From Arcicella rosea (GTDB lineage Bacteria; Bacteroidota; Bacteroidia; Cytophagales; Spirosomataceae), in the NCBI RefSeq assembly GCF_014204325.1, contig NZ_JACHKT010000019.1, positions 1-64,000 on the forward strand: DNA of 64,000 nt, read 5' to 3'. Shown here piece after piece: positions 53,316-62,156 of this stretch. Positions within the stretch are counted from its first letter, which is position 1. Each line of letters starts with the position of its first letter. The notes under the pieces are model-generated. The model did not search any database, was not told where the DNA came from, and saw nothing but the letters and a program-made list of their open reading frames with translations. The translations under genes and the position numbers were made by a program.

Positions 53316-54128
53316 ATGGACTTTGATGCAAAAACTTTTACGCTTGGCGAGCAATTAACACCTGAACAAAAAGCGTATTTCGACCAATATGGATTTATTC
53401 ATTTCAAAAATTTTATTTCAAAAGAAAGCGTAGAAACTTTCAAAAAAGAAGCACATCGTGTTGAAAAAGAATGGCTTGAGGCAGGTATTGATAAGATGAA
53501 CGGTATTCCTTTGAAATTCGGGAAGGATGAAAAAGGCAATCCCATGATTCAGCGTTTGTGTTTTTTATCACAACACAGTGCTATCTTGCATGAATATTTA
53601 CAAGACCCACGTTTGAAAGCCTTACTTACTTTGATTCCTGACAATGCCAATCGCATTGGTGAAGACGAAAAAGATGGTTTGGTTTTCAATCATTATGTGA
53701 ATGCCGATAATAGTAAATTCTCACAAATGGGTTGGCATACCGACAGCCCAAGAGATTTATTTTTAGGACAAAAAATCTTAAAAATGCTGAATGTTGGTAC
53801 GCATTTAGATGATTGTCCGATGGAAAATGGTGGATTGAGAGTATTGCCTGGTACGCACAAACTGAGTAAAATGAAAGTATTGTTCCTAAAAAAACAATTC
53901 ATTGATCATAATCCAGACAAAAACGAAGTAGGTTTAAACATAGAAGCGGGTGATTTAACCGTACACGATGGCGACCTGTGGCATAGAGTAGAAGTTTGTC
54001 CATTTACTGGCGAAAAATCTCGTAGAAGAGTCATGTATTTTCCGATTGTTCAAGGAAAATACCAACCCAAAGACGAAAAAAGCAAAACTCCTTTTTATCA
54101 TAAATTGGGAAAATTAGTTGTGAAGTAA
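53316..54128 (+). CDS. Phytanoyl-CoA dioxygenase family protein
   Basis: A 270-residue Fe(II)/2-oxoglutarate-dependent oxygenase. The iron triad is H141 and D143 (WHTDSPRD) with H223 (GDLWHRVEV). The 2-oxoglutarate-binding Arg lies in KSRRRVMYF (about 235-238). PhyH proteins hydroxylate lipids or secondary metabolites; the substrate is unknown. It has no signal peptide. It sits between a desaturase and a truncated haemoglobin, all on one strand, which points to oxygen-dependent lipid modification, with the haemoglobin delivering or buffering oxygen. Confidence 0.88.
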   Translation: MDFDAKTFTLGEQLTPEQKAYFDQYGFIHFKNFISKESVETFKKEAHRVEKEWLEAGIDKMNGIPLKFGKDEKGNPMIQRLCFLSQHSAILHEYLQDPRLKALLTLIPDNANRIGEDEKDGLVFNHYVNADNSKFSQMGWHTDSPRDLFLGQKILKMLNVGTHLDDCPMENGGLRVLPGTHKLSKMKVLFLKKQFIDHNPDKNEVGLNIEAGDLTVHDGDLWHRVEVCPFTGEKSRRRVMYFPIVQGKYQPKDEKSKTPFYHKLGKLVVK

Positions 54129-54133
54129 GTGTA

Positions 54134-54264
54134 GAATAGTGATTGGTGATTAGTAAATAGTGATTAGATTTTTTTCTAAAAATTGCTATTTTGCAAGAAT
54201 TAGATTTTCAGTAATTACATTTTATTTTTTGCTAATCACTAATCACCAATTACTAATCACTAAA
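54134..54264. repeat. Multi-arm gtgatt inverted repeats
   Basis: tagtgattag (54158-54167) pairs with ctaatcacta (54232-54241), and nearby copies of ggtgattagta and tactaatcac give alternative stems. The stretch overlaps the upstream end of the haemoglobin frame, so the true haemoglobin start is downstream of it. Confidence 0.5.
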
Positions 54265-54267
54265 AAA

Positions 54268-54654
54268 ATGAAAAAGCATTTAGAAACTCGTGCCGATATT
54301 GAACTCCTAGTAAATAGTTTTTACGACAAAGTACGTGACAACGATAAACTAGGCTATATTTTTGATGAAATTGCCAAAGTAAATTGGGGAAAACATTTAC
54401 CAAAAATGTATAGCTTTTGGGAGATGATTCTTTTCAATAAAGAAGGGTATGAAGGACATCCGCTTCGTCCGCATTTAGTCATTAACAATCAACATCCGCT
54501 CAATCCACAGCATTTTGCTACTTGGCTGGAACTTTTCAATACAACAGTTGATGAACATTTTGAAGGGGAAAAAGCCGAGGAAATTAAAACAAGAGCCAAA
54601 AACGTAGCCTTATCTTGGGCTTTTAAAATACATCATTTTAATACTCCTGTTTAG
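54268..54654 (+). CDS. Group III truncated haemoglobin
   Basis: A 128-residue haem protein. The start at ATG 54268 (MKKHLETRADIELLVNSFYDKV) is preferred; the longer frame would run through repeat DNA. The family pattern is full: YDKVRDNDKLGYIF, W40, then FWEMILF and the proximal-His helix LNPQHFATWLELFNTTVDEHFEG (His82 is the likely proximal ligand) and RAKNVALSWAF. Group III trHbs bind O2 and NO. It closes the row of oxygen-linked genes. Confidence 0.92.
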   Translation: MKKHLETRADIELLVNSFYDKVRDNDKLGYIFDEIAKVNWGKHLPKMYSFWEMILFNKEGYEGHPLRPHLVINNQHPLNPQHFATWLELFNTTVDEHFEGEKAEEIKTRAKNVALSWAFKIHHFNTPV

Positions 54655-54838
54655 CCTTATTTATACAAAAGCAAATGCGATTTTAAGCGTAATACTCTAT
54701 CAACTACCTCGAAATTGCGAACTCAACATTCTGCCACCATTACTTGGCGCTGGCTCCTATTTCATTTCTACAACTAAATAGGTAATTTTGGCTTCGCCAC
54801 ACACACAATAATAAGTACATTTCTAATCGAAATAACAC

Positions 54839-55918
54839 ATGAAAATTATCTGTTTTCTATTCTTTCCCCTCCTATTTATTTCTTGTAAAAAAACACAAGA
54901 GCAGACACAAGTAGAAGTAATGAATATTTCGGAGTCGGTTTATGCTTCAGGAATTGTTAAAAGCAAAAATCAATATCAAGTTTTTTCTAAAGTAAGCGGT
55001 ATCATCGACGAACTGTATGTGAAAGAAGGAGATTTCGTGCAGAAAGGTCAGCCTTTGATGAAAATCTTTAACCAAACGAGCCGATTAAATACTGAAAATG
55101 CAGCTTTGTTGGCTGAAAATTCTGCCCTTCAAGCCAATGCCGACAAACTGAAAGATTTGAGTATTGCGATAGAGCTGGCTCATAAAAAACTCCAAAATGA
55201 TTCTTTACTTTTTATTCGTCAGCGTAATCTTTGGTCGCAACAAGTAGGTACTAAAGTAGAATTCGAGCAAAGAGAATTGGCTTACAGCAATTCAAAAATT
55301 GCTTATCAATCTGCTATTTTGAAGTACAAAGAATTGAAGCGACAAGTAAATTTTTCGGCAGCACAATCCAAGAAAAATTTAGCCATTAGCCAAACGATGG
55401 AAGCAGATTATACTTTGAAAAGTGAATACACTGGTCGCTTGTACAGTTTGCAAAAAGAAAGAGGCGAAATGGTAAATCTACAAACGGCTATTGCTGTGAT
55501 TGGTGATGCCAATTTGTTCAGTTTAGAATTACAAGTAGATGAAGATGATATTGTCAGTGTAAAAAAAGGACAAGTAATAATGGTGACATTAGACAGTTAT
55601 CAAGGCAAAGCTTTTGAGGCAATTGTTGATGAAATCGACCCATTGATGAATGAAAAAACAAGATCATTCACGGTAAAAGCCAACTTTACGAAACAACCCC
55701 AATTACTCTTTCCAAACCTGACGGTTGAAGCCAACATCATCCTACAAACCAAAGCAAAAGTGCTGACCATTCCCCGCAATTATTTGATAGACGATACTTA
55801 TGTTTTGAACGAAAAGAATGAAAAAATAAAAGTAAAAACAGGTTTAAAAGATTATCAGAAAGTAGAAATCATCTCAGGTTTACAAGCCAAAGACATTATT
55901 CTAAAACCTACAAAATGA
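54839..55918 (+). CDS. Periplasmic adaptor lipoprotein (HlyD/MacA-like)
   Basis: A 359-residue membrane-fusion protein. The lipobox FISC anchors it at Cys16. A biotinyl-lipoyl-like domain is split around residues 40-70 (VSGIIDELYVKEGDFVQKGQPL) and about 190-220. Between them is a helical hairpin of about 110 residues (ENAALLAENSALQANADKLKD...) forming the coiled coil. The beta-barrel and proximal domains follow (VDEDDIVSVKKGQVIMVTLDSYQGKAF). It overlaps the permease by 4 nt and links it across the periplasm, probably to a TolC-like channel encoded elsewhere. Confidence 0.9.
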   Translation: MKIICFLFFPLLFISCKKTQEQTQVEVMNISESVYASGIVKSKNQYQVFSKVSGIIDELYVKEGDFVQKGQPLMKIFNQTSRLNTENAALLAENSALQANADKLKDLSIAIELAHKKLQNDSLLFIRQRNLWSQQVGTKVEFEQRELAYSNSKIAYQSAILKYKELKRQVNFSAAQSKKNLAISQTMEADYTLKSEYTGRLYSLQKERGEMVNLQTAIAVIGDANLFSLELQVDEDDIVSVKKGQVIMVTLDSYQGKAFEAIVDEIDPLMNEKTRSFTVKANFTKQPQLLFPNLTVEANIILQTKAKVLTIPRNYLIDDTYVLNEKNEKIKVKTGLKDYQKVEIISGLQAKDIILKPTK

Positions 55919-57174
55919 ACACAAAACTGATTTTTCGTATCGCCAAATCACTTTTATTGGCACGTTGGCGACAAACACTTGTGGCAGCCGTAGGGGTTAC
56001 TTTCAGTATCACGATGTTCATTACTTTATTAGGTTTTATGAACGGATTGAACGATTTATTAGATAGTTTAATCCTCAACCGCACTCCACACGTTCGACTC
56101 TTCAATGAAATAAAAGCTACCAAACACCAACCAATCGACCTATCTGGTCGGTTTAAGGCTTATCATAATTTTATTAAATCTATCAAACCAAGTGGTAACA
56201 GCACCGAAATTCGCAACAATGGATTAATCATGCAAGCCCTCCAAAAAGACGACCGTGTACTGGGCATTTCGCCCAAAATGACGGCACAAGTATTTTATAA
56301 TGTTGGAGAAATAGACATTACAGGCGTTGTAAATGGGATTGATGTAGAAGCAGAAAGTAAGTTATTTTTCTTTCAAGATTATGTTACCGAAGGCTCATAT
56401 CTTGATTTAAAAAATGTACCCAACAGTATTATTTTGGGAAAAGGAGCAGCCGAAAAAATGTTGGCAAAAATTGGCGATGTTATTCAAATTACCACACCCA
56501 AAGGCGAACGTTTTCCCTTGAAAGTAGTGGGTTTTTTCCAGTCGGGCATTATTGAAATAGATAAAGTACAGAGTTATGCATCTATCAAAACGGCTCAGAA
56601 ATTACTCGGTGTCACCAATAGTTACGTAACCGACATTCAGGTAAAACTCAAAGACATGACGCTCGCTCCTACTCTTAGCAAAGAGTACGCCCATATTTTT
56701 AATAGCGATGCCGAAGATATTCAAACCGCCAATTCGCAGTTTGAAACAGGGAGTTCAATTCGTACTTTGATTTCGTATGCTGTGGGAATTACTTTATTAA
56801 TTGTGGCTGGTTTTGGGATTTATAATATTCTGAACATGATGATTTATGAAAAAATGGACACCATTGCGATTCTAAAAGCCACAGGTTTTTCGGGAAAAGA
56901 TGTGAATAGAATTTTTATCACGATAGCCCTAAGTATTGGCTTTTTTGGTGGAATTACGGGTTTGCTTTGTGGGTTTTTACTCTCTTCGGTTATCGACCAA
57001 ATTCCTTTCAATACGGCAGCATTACCAACCGTAAGTACTTATCCAATAAATTACAACCTCAAATTTTACTTTATCGGAATCTCTTTCTCATTAATCACAA
57101 CCTATTTCGCTGGACTTTTCCCTGCACGCAAAGCAAGTAAAATCGACCCTGTGGACATTATTAGAGGAAAATAA
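55915..57174 (+). CDS. ABC transporter permease (MacB/LolE type)
   Basis: A 419-residue FtsX-family permease with four transmembrane helices: one near the N-terminus (about 22-42) and three near the C-terminus (about 285-305, 335-355, 380-400). The MacB periplasmic core lies between (about 45-270). It works by mechanotransmission, not by letting substrate cross itself. The start overlaps the adaptor by 4 nt and the stop is 1 nt before the ATPase. Substrate unknown; lipoproteins or a peptide are likely. Confidence 0.9.
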   Translation: MNTKLIFRIAKSLLLARWRQTLVAAVGVTFSITMFITLLGFMNGLNDLLDSLILNRTPHVRLFNEIKATKHQPIDLSGRFKAYHNFIKSIKPSGNSTEIRNNGLIMQALQKDDRVLGISPKMTAQVFYNVGEIDITGVVNGIDVEAESKLFFFQDYVTEGSYLDLKNVPNSIILGKGAAEKMLAKIGDVIQITTPKGERFPLKVVGFFQSGIIEIDKVQSYASIKTAQKLLGVTNSYVTDIQVKLKDMTLAPTLSKEYAHIFNSDAEDIQTANSQFETGSSIRTLISYAVGITLLIVAGFGIYNILNMMIYEKMDTIAILKATGFSGKDVNRIFITIALSIGFFGGITGLLCGFLLSSVIDQIPFNTAALPTVSTYPINYNLKFYFIGISFSLITTYFAGLFPARKASKIDPVDIIRGK

Positions 57175-57175
57175 T

Positions 57176-57859
57176 ATGCAACATTCAACCATTATTGAGG
57201 CAAAAGCCATCAACAAAAGTTTCCACGACCCCATAACGATTCCTATCTTGAAGGATATTAATTTATCTGTCAATAAAGGAGAATTTACTTCAATCGTTGG
57301 GAAATCTGGTTGTGGAAAATCGACTTTGCTGTATATTCTTTCTACGATGGATACCGATTATGAAGGCGAATTATTGATTGATGGTATCAGTATGAAAGGT
57401 AAAAAAGAACAAGATTTAGCAAGAGTAAGAAATGAAAAAATTGGTTTTGTTTTTCAATTTCACTATTTACTGAATGAGTTTACGGTTTTACAAAATGTCA
57501 TGTTGCCCGGTTTGAAACTCAACAAATATTCTGAACAAGAATTAGAACACCGAGCAATGGAACATCTCAGAAAGTTAGGCATAGAAAACCAAGCCTTGAA
57601 AAGTGCGACACAACTTTCGGGCGGAGAAAAACAAAGAGTAGCCATTGCCAGAGCTTTAATCAACGACCCGCTAATCATTATGGGCGATGAACCTACAGGC
57701 AATTTAGACAAAAAGAATACAGAAGTAGTTTTTGAAATTTTTCAACAATTAGCAACCGAGTACCACCAAGCTCTATTAATCGTAACCCACGACCCAAGTT
57801 TCGCCAGTAGAACGAATCGGATTATTGAAATGGAAGATGGTAGGATTATTAAGAGTTAA
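57176..57859 (+). CDS. ABC transporter ATPase (MacB/LolD type)
   Basis: A 227-residue ATPase. Walker A is GKSGCGKST (42-50); the signature is LSGGEKQRVAIARAL; Walker B is IIMGDEPTGNLD; the switch His is in IVTHD. The Q-loop and LolD-type stretch VFQFHYLLNEFTVLQNVMLP are present. It powers the permease and completes the adaptor-permease-ATPase operon. Confidence 0.95.
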   Translation: MQHSTIIEAKAINKSFHDPITIPILKDINLSVNKGEFTSIVGKSGCGKSTLLYILSTMDTDYEGELLIDGISMKGKKEQDLARVRNEKIGFVFQFHYLLNEFTVLQNVMLPGLKLNKYSEQELEHRAMEHLRKLGIENQALKSATQLSGGEKQRVAIARALINDPLIIMGDEPTGNLDKKNTEVVFEIFQQLATEYHQALLIVTHDPSFASRTNRIIEMEDGRIIKS

Positions 57860-57897
57860 GAAAAACCAACAAATAGACTGAAAATCATCCTATTAAC

Positions 57898-57928
57898 TTG
57901 AACTATCACAGCCATTTTTGTAAATTTG
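57898..57928 (+). promoter_or_regulatory. Promoter of the Rpn gene
   Basis: TTG (57898-57900), 20-bp spacer, TAAATTTG (57921-57928). Predicted start near 57935, 13 nt before the ATG. Confidence 0.6.
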
Positions 57929-57947
57929 TTCATTAACTGTCAACACC

Positions 57948-58820
57948 ATGAGAGCAAAATACATCAACCCATTTACAGATTTTGGATTCAAGAAAATCTT
58001 TGGCGAAGAAGCAAGTAAACCTCAATTACTTGACTTCCTGAATGCCCTATTGCCTCAAGCCAATAAAATTGTTGATTTATCTTTCAAAAATGCCGAGCAA
58101 TTAGGTATTACCGAAGCCGATAGAAAAGCGATTTATGATATTTATTGCGAGAATGAATCAGGAGAAAAATTCATCGTTGAGCTTCAAAAAGCCAAACAAA
58201 ATTACTTTAGAGAAAGAACCATTTATTACTCTACATTTCCCATCCGAGAGCAAGCTGAAAAGGGAAATTGGAATTATAATTTAAAAGCTGTTTACTGTAT
58301 TGGCATCTTAGATTTCACTTTTGATGATTATGAAGCAGAGCCCGAAAAGCATGAAGTAGTTCATTTCATTAAACTAAAAGACCAAAAAGGAAAAGTCTTT
58401 TATGATAAACTTACTTATATCTATTTGGAAATGCCAAATTTCAAGAAAAGTGAAGCAGAACTTGACACTCGCTTAGATAAATGGCTTTATTTTATCCAGA
58501 ATTTAGAAGATTTCCAATCAATACCTGTCATCTTCAAAGAAGAAGTGTTTTCACAAGCTTTCGAGAAAGCTGAAATTGCTAAATACAACCAAGTTGAATT
58601 GGATGACTACGAAAGTAGCCTAAAAGTATTTAGAGACAATAAAGCAACATTCGACTATGCCAAAGAAACAGCCTACAACGAAGGCATCGCAGAGGGCATT
58701 AAAGAAGGAGAACTTAAAGCTAAATTAGAAATCGCTAAAACGCTAAAAACAAATGGTGTTCCTATGGAGCTTATTATTTTGACAACTAAGTTAAGGAAAG
58801 AAGAAATAGAAAAGCTTTGA
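57948..58820 (+). CDS. Rpn-family PD-(D/E)xK nuclease
   Basis: A 290-residue protein of the Rpn/PDDEXK_2 group, which in E. coli promotes RecA-independent recombination and includes anti-phage members. It begins YINPFTDFGFKKIFGEE and LLDFLNALL. The catalytic acid D64 (DIYCEN) and E78/Q80 (FIVELQKAK) fit the D...ExQ/K signature. The C-terminal tail (EGIAEGIKEGELKAKLEIAKTL) is the repetitive charged helix seen in many members. No transposon ends were found; it stands alone with its own promoter. Confidence 0.92.
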   Translation: MRAKYINPFTDFGFKKIFGEEASKPQLLDFLNALLPQANKIVDLSFKNAEQLGITEADRKAIYDIYCENESGEKFIVELQKAKQNYFRERTIYYSTFPIREQAEKGNWNYNLKAVYCIGILDFTFDDYEAEPEKHEVVHFIKLKDQKGKVFYDKLTYIYLEMPNFKKSEAELDTRLDKWLYFIQNLEDFQSIPVIFKEEVFSQAFEKAEIAKYNQVELDDYESSLKVFRDNKATFDYAKETAYNEGIAEGIKEGELKAKLEIAKTLKTNGVPMELIILTTKLRKEEIEKL

Positions 58821-58853
58821 GATTTTAATGAAAAATCTCAAAGCCCTCCACTA

Positions 58854-60011
58854 TCAATAACTCAACTCCACAATTTCTTTTACTATCGCTGGGGTGATGT
58901 CTTTACGCTCGCCGAGTGCATTCCAACCTCTTTCTGTAAAACGTTTTTCAATAAAGTCTGCTGATTTTGCATAGTCATCTGTATATTCTGATAAGCGAGT
59001 TTTTACGCCTAATTCATGTAAAAAGGCTACTGTGCGGTCGATAGCAGCATTGGCTCTTTCGTCTAAAGTTCCTTCGGTGATGTTCCAAATTCTTTGTCCG
59101 TATTGTGCCAACTTTTCTTTTTTGTTCTCGAAACGTACTTTGTACAGATTCGGGAAAATTATCGCTAAGGTTCTTGCATGGTCGATATTATACAAGGCTG
59201 TCAATTCGTGACCAATGGCATGAGTTGCCCAGTCGGTCGGCACTCCTTTTTGTATCAAACCATTCAAAGCCATCGTACAACTCCACATAAAATTAGCCGC
59301 TGCCTGATAATCACTTGGGTCTGCAATGATTTTTGGAGCTACTTCTAGCAAAGTTTGTAAAATACTCTCAGCAAAACGGTCTTGTAATAAAGCTCCTGCT
59401 GGATAGGTCAAATACTGTTCCAATACGTGCGTATAAGCATCTACAATACCATTTACCAATTGTGTTTGAGGAATACTTTTGATTACCTCTGGGTCGAGTA
59501 CCGAGAACTTTGGAAATAATCCTGGTCCACCCATTCCTAATTTTTCATGGGTTGATTTACGAGTAATTACTGCTCCAGAATTCATTTCTGTACCTGTTGC
59601 TGGCAAAGTAAGTACTGTTCCGAAAGGCATTGCCTTTGTAGTACGTACTGGTTTGGTTAAAATCTCCCAAGGGTCGCCATCATAATCTACGGCTGCCACC
59701 AAAAATTTCGTTCCATCAATCACTGAACCTCCACCAACAGCCAATACAAAATCAACCTTTTCTGTACGCATAATTTCTACAGCTTTCATCAAAGTTTCAT
59801 AACTTGGATTCGGTTCGATGCCTGCAAATTCTATTACTTTTCTGCCTTCTAAAGCTTTGGTTACTTGTTCATAAACGCCATTGGTCTTGATACTTCCTCC
59901 GCCATAAGTCATTAATATCGTTGCTTCGGCAGGAATTTCTTTGGCTATCGTAGCGATTTGTCCCTTACCAAAAATAATTTTTGTGGGGTTCTGAAAATCG
60001 AAATTTAACAT
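58854..60011 (-). CDS. Iron-containing alcohol dehydrogenase
   Basis: A 385-residue group III dehydrogenase of the YqhD/BDH type, using NAD(P)H on aldehydes. The NAD(P) loop is in MTYGGGSIKTNG and VDFVLAVGGGSVIDGTKF. Metal ligands lie in GIVDAYTHVLEQY (D and H) and THAIGHELTALYNIDHARTL (two His). Length matches the family. Its 3' end converges with the Rpn gene across 33 bp. A physiological aldehyde substrate is not evident; detoxification of aldehydes is plausible. Confidence 0.93.
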   Translation of the reverse strand: MLNFDFQNPTKIIFGKGQIATIAKEIPAEATILMTYGGGSIKTNGVYEQVTKALEGRKVIEFAGIEPNPSYETLMKAVEIMRTEKVDFVLAVGGGSVIDGTKFLVAAVDYDGDPWEILTKPVRTTKAMPFGTVLTLPATGTEMNSGAVITRKSTHEKLGMGGPGLFPKFSVLDPEVIKSIPQTQLVNGIVDAYTHVLEQYLTYPAGALLQDRFAESILQTLLEVAPKIIADPSDYQAAANFMWSCTMALNGLIQKGVPTDWATHAIGHELTALYNIDHARTLAIIFPNLYKVRFENKKEKLAQYGQRIWNITEGTLDERANAAIDRTVAFLHELGVKTRLSEYTDDYAKSADFIEKRFTERGWNALGERKDITPAIVKEIVELSY

Positions 60012-60250
60012 GTTGATGGTTCTTTGTTTGTTTATAAAACTTTATGCAGTCTTGCATAATCTTTCAACAAGCCTGCGTATTGAAAAGTTTCTAACATGTA
60101 CTTTCTCAACACAATCATTTCAATGCTTCAGTATAAATTAAACCCAATTAAATGTTACTTAGGATTATCAAGAAAGTTACCATATTGGCAATAATTAGGC
60201 AATTATTTAGAAATTTTAAATATTCAAAACTCAAAAGATAAATCAAAAAC

Positions 60251-60796
60251 CAAAATTTAATAGCATCCCGAAAACAGGAATATATCTAAAACCAAAATTT
60301 GATAACATCCTGAAAACAGGAACATATCTAAAATCAGAATTTAATAACATCCTGAAAACAGGAGTATATCTAAAAGTAGAATTTGATAGTGTCACGAAAA
60401 CAGGAACATATCTAAAATCAGAATTTGATAATATCCTAAAAACAGGAATATATGTTTAACAAAAATTTGATACTATCACGAAATCAGGAATATATGTTTA
60501 ACAAAAATTTGATGGCATCCCCAAAACTGGAATATATGTTTAACAAAAATTTGATACTATCACGAAATCAGGAATATATATTTAACAAAAATTTGATGAC
60601 ATCTCAAAAATGGGAATATATGTTTAACAAAAATTTGATGACATCTCAAAAATGGGAATATATGTTTAACAAAAATTTGGTATATCCGCAAATCATAGGA
60701 TATACCTAAAACCAAAATTTTATATATCCGCAAATTGTAGGATGTAGATAAACACAAATTTGGTATATTCAGCAAATCGTAGGATATATGTTATAA
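60251..60796. repeat. 42-bp tandem repeat, 13 copies
   Basis: Thirteen head-to-tail 42-bp units start at 60251 and repeat every 42 bp to 60796. Shared core: aaatttgat near the start, gaaaacaggaatatat near the middle. Units 9 and 10 (60587 and 60629) are identical; units 1-5 and 11-13 are distinct variants. In one frame it reads a 14-residue repeat (MFNKNL...EY) without stops over 85 residues, but composition is A/T only and the first units have stops, so it is probably not coding. It fills most of the gene-free stretch 60012-60930. Confidence 0.9.
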
Positions 60797-60930
60797 AGAT
60801 TTAGTCCTTATTTGATTTTTCTAAAACAAGTATCTATTTCTATATTCCTTTGTATTTCAATCATAATAAAGGGCTTTCAATTCCCTGATTTTGTATATTT
60901 ACCGACTCATTATATTATAACCTTATTTAC

Positions 60931-61914
60931 ATGAAAAAACTTTTTATCATCACATTATTATTGTTAGTTCAATCGGCATACGCACAACAGCGTTATTATC
61001 AAATTGGAGATTTTCAACTAGAAAACGGACAAGTACTAAAGGATTGTAAAATCGGATACCGCACCTTCGGAAAGTTAAATGCTGGAAAATCAAATGCAGT
61101 ATTAGTACCCACTTGGTTTACAGGTACTAGTCAACAAAAATCCTTTATAGCCAATCCAAGTGATATAGCTGATAGCACCAAATACTTTGTGATTATAGTA
61201 GATGCACTGGGTAACGGAGTTTCCTCCTCTCCTTCTAATAGTGTTAGTCAGAAAGATAAACTTTTTCCTGTTGTGAGTATTCGTGATATGGTGGCTACTC
61301 AATACAAATTGGTAAAAGAAGTTTTAAAGATTAACCATTTGTATGCGGTAACTGGTATTTCTATGGGTGGAATGCAGTCTTTTCAATGGATGATGAGCTA
61401 CCCAGATTTTATGGATAAAGTAATTCCAATAATTGGTAGCCCCAAGCAAAGTACTTATGATAAATTGTATTGGAATTTACAATTGAATAGTATTGAGCGT
61501 GGGCAATATTCTGCCGAAGCTATGAAAACAATCAATGCACTACATCAATTAAACCTCTGGACACCAAGCTACAGAGAAGCTCATACTAATACGGAAGAAT
61601 ATGCTAGTTATATCAAAAAGATTGAAGATGATGCACTGAAATTAAATGCTTATGACTGGGCAACACAGTTAAGAGCAATGATTAATCATGACATCTTTCA
61701 AGGGCAGAAGCCCGAAGAAGCCTTTGCAAAGGTAAAAGCAAAAGTAATGATAGTAGTTGCTACGCAAGACCACATGGTGAATCCGCAAGCGGCAATACGT
61801 TTTGGAAAATTATTAAAAGCCCCGATTGTAGAACTAACAGGTGACTGCGGACACATGGCTACTTCTTGCGAAGGCGATAAGATGCGGGCGCATATTAAGG
61901 GCTTTCTGGATTAG
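60931..61914 (+). CDS. Secreted alpha/beta hydrolase (MetX-like)
   Basis: A 327-residue exported hydrolase; the signal peptide is MKKLFIITLLLLVQSAYAQ. It has the homoserine O-acyltransferase-like fold. Nucleophile Ser144 is in TGISMGGMQ; the acid is Asp in VATQDHMVN; His is in GDCGHMATSC. Export argues against methionine synthesis, so it is probably an esterase or acyltransferase acting outside the cytoplasm. It is followed by a strong terminator. Confidence 0.85.
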   Translation: MKKLFIITLLLLVQSAYAQQRYYQIGDFQLENGQVLKDCKIGYRTFGKLNAGKSNAVLVPTWFTGTSQQKSFIANPSDIADSTKYFVIIVDALGNGVSSSPSNSVSQKDKLFPVVSIRDMVATQYKLVKEVLKINHLYAVTGISMGGMQSFQWMMSYPDFMDKVIPIIGSPKQSTYDKLYWNLQLNSIERGQYSAEAMKTINALHQLNLWTPSYREAHTNTEEYASYIKKIEDDALKLNAYDWATQLRAMINHDIFQGQKPEEAFAKVKAKVMIVVATQDHMVNPQAAIRFGKLLKAPIVELTGDCGHMATSCEGDKMRAHIKGFLD

Positions 61915-61924
61915 GGATTAATTA

Positions 61925-61969
61925 AAAAACCTTAGCATCCAAGCCAAAAGCTCTGATGCTAAGGTTTTT
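61925..61969 (+). terminator. Terminator after alpha/beta hydrolase
   Basis: aaaaaccttagcatc (61925-61939) pairs exactly with gatgctaaggttttt (61955-61969), a 15-bp stem with a 15-nt loop and a T-run. Confidence 0.85.
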
Positions 61970-62156
61970 AACTCGTATTGTTCTTATATTCAAAGTTGCA
62001 TTGCTTATTATTTTTGTCAAACAATTATTAACTATAATAAACAATCCGTTTTCTTGGCTACAAGTAGTCTATCTAAATAAACAATTTAATAGGTGAATTG
62101 AAATACTATGTACCAAAATTTTAAACTCACAACTCATCACTCACAACTCTTAACTC

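Noticed and set aside
57948-58820. Insertion sequence based on the Rpn gene
   Set aside because: Rpn proteins are sometimes labelled transposases, but no terminal repeats or target duplications flank this gene.
60452-60709. 85-residue repetitive open frame
   Set aside because: It lies inside the 42-bp tandem array; the frame is a by-product of a period divisible by three and is closed in the flanking units.
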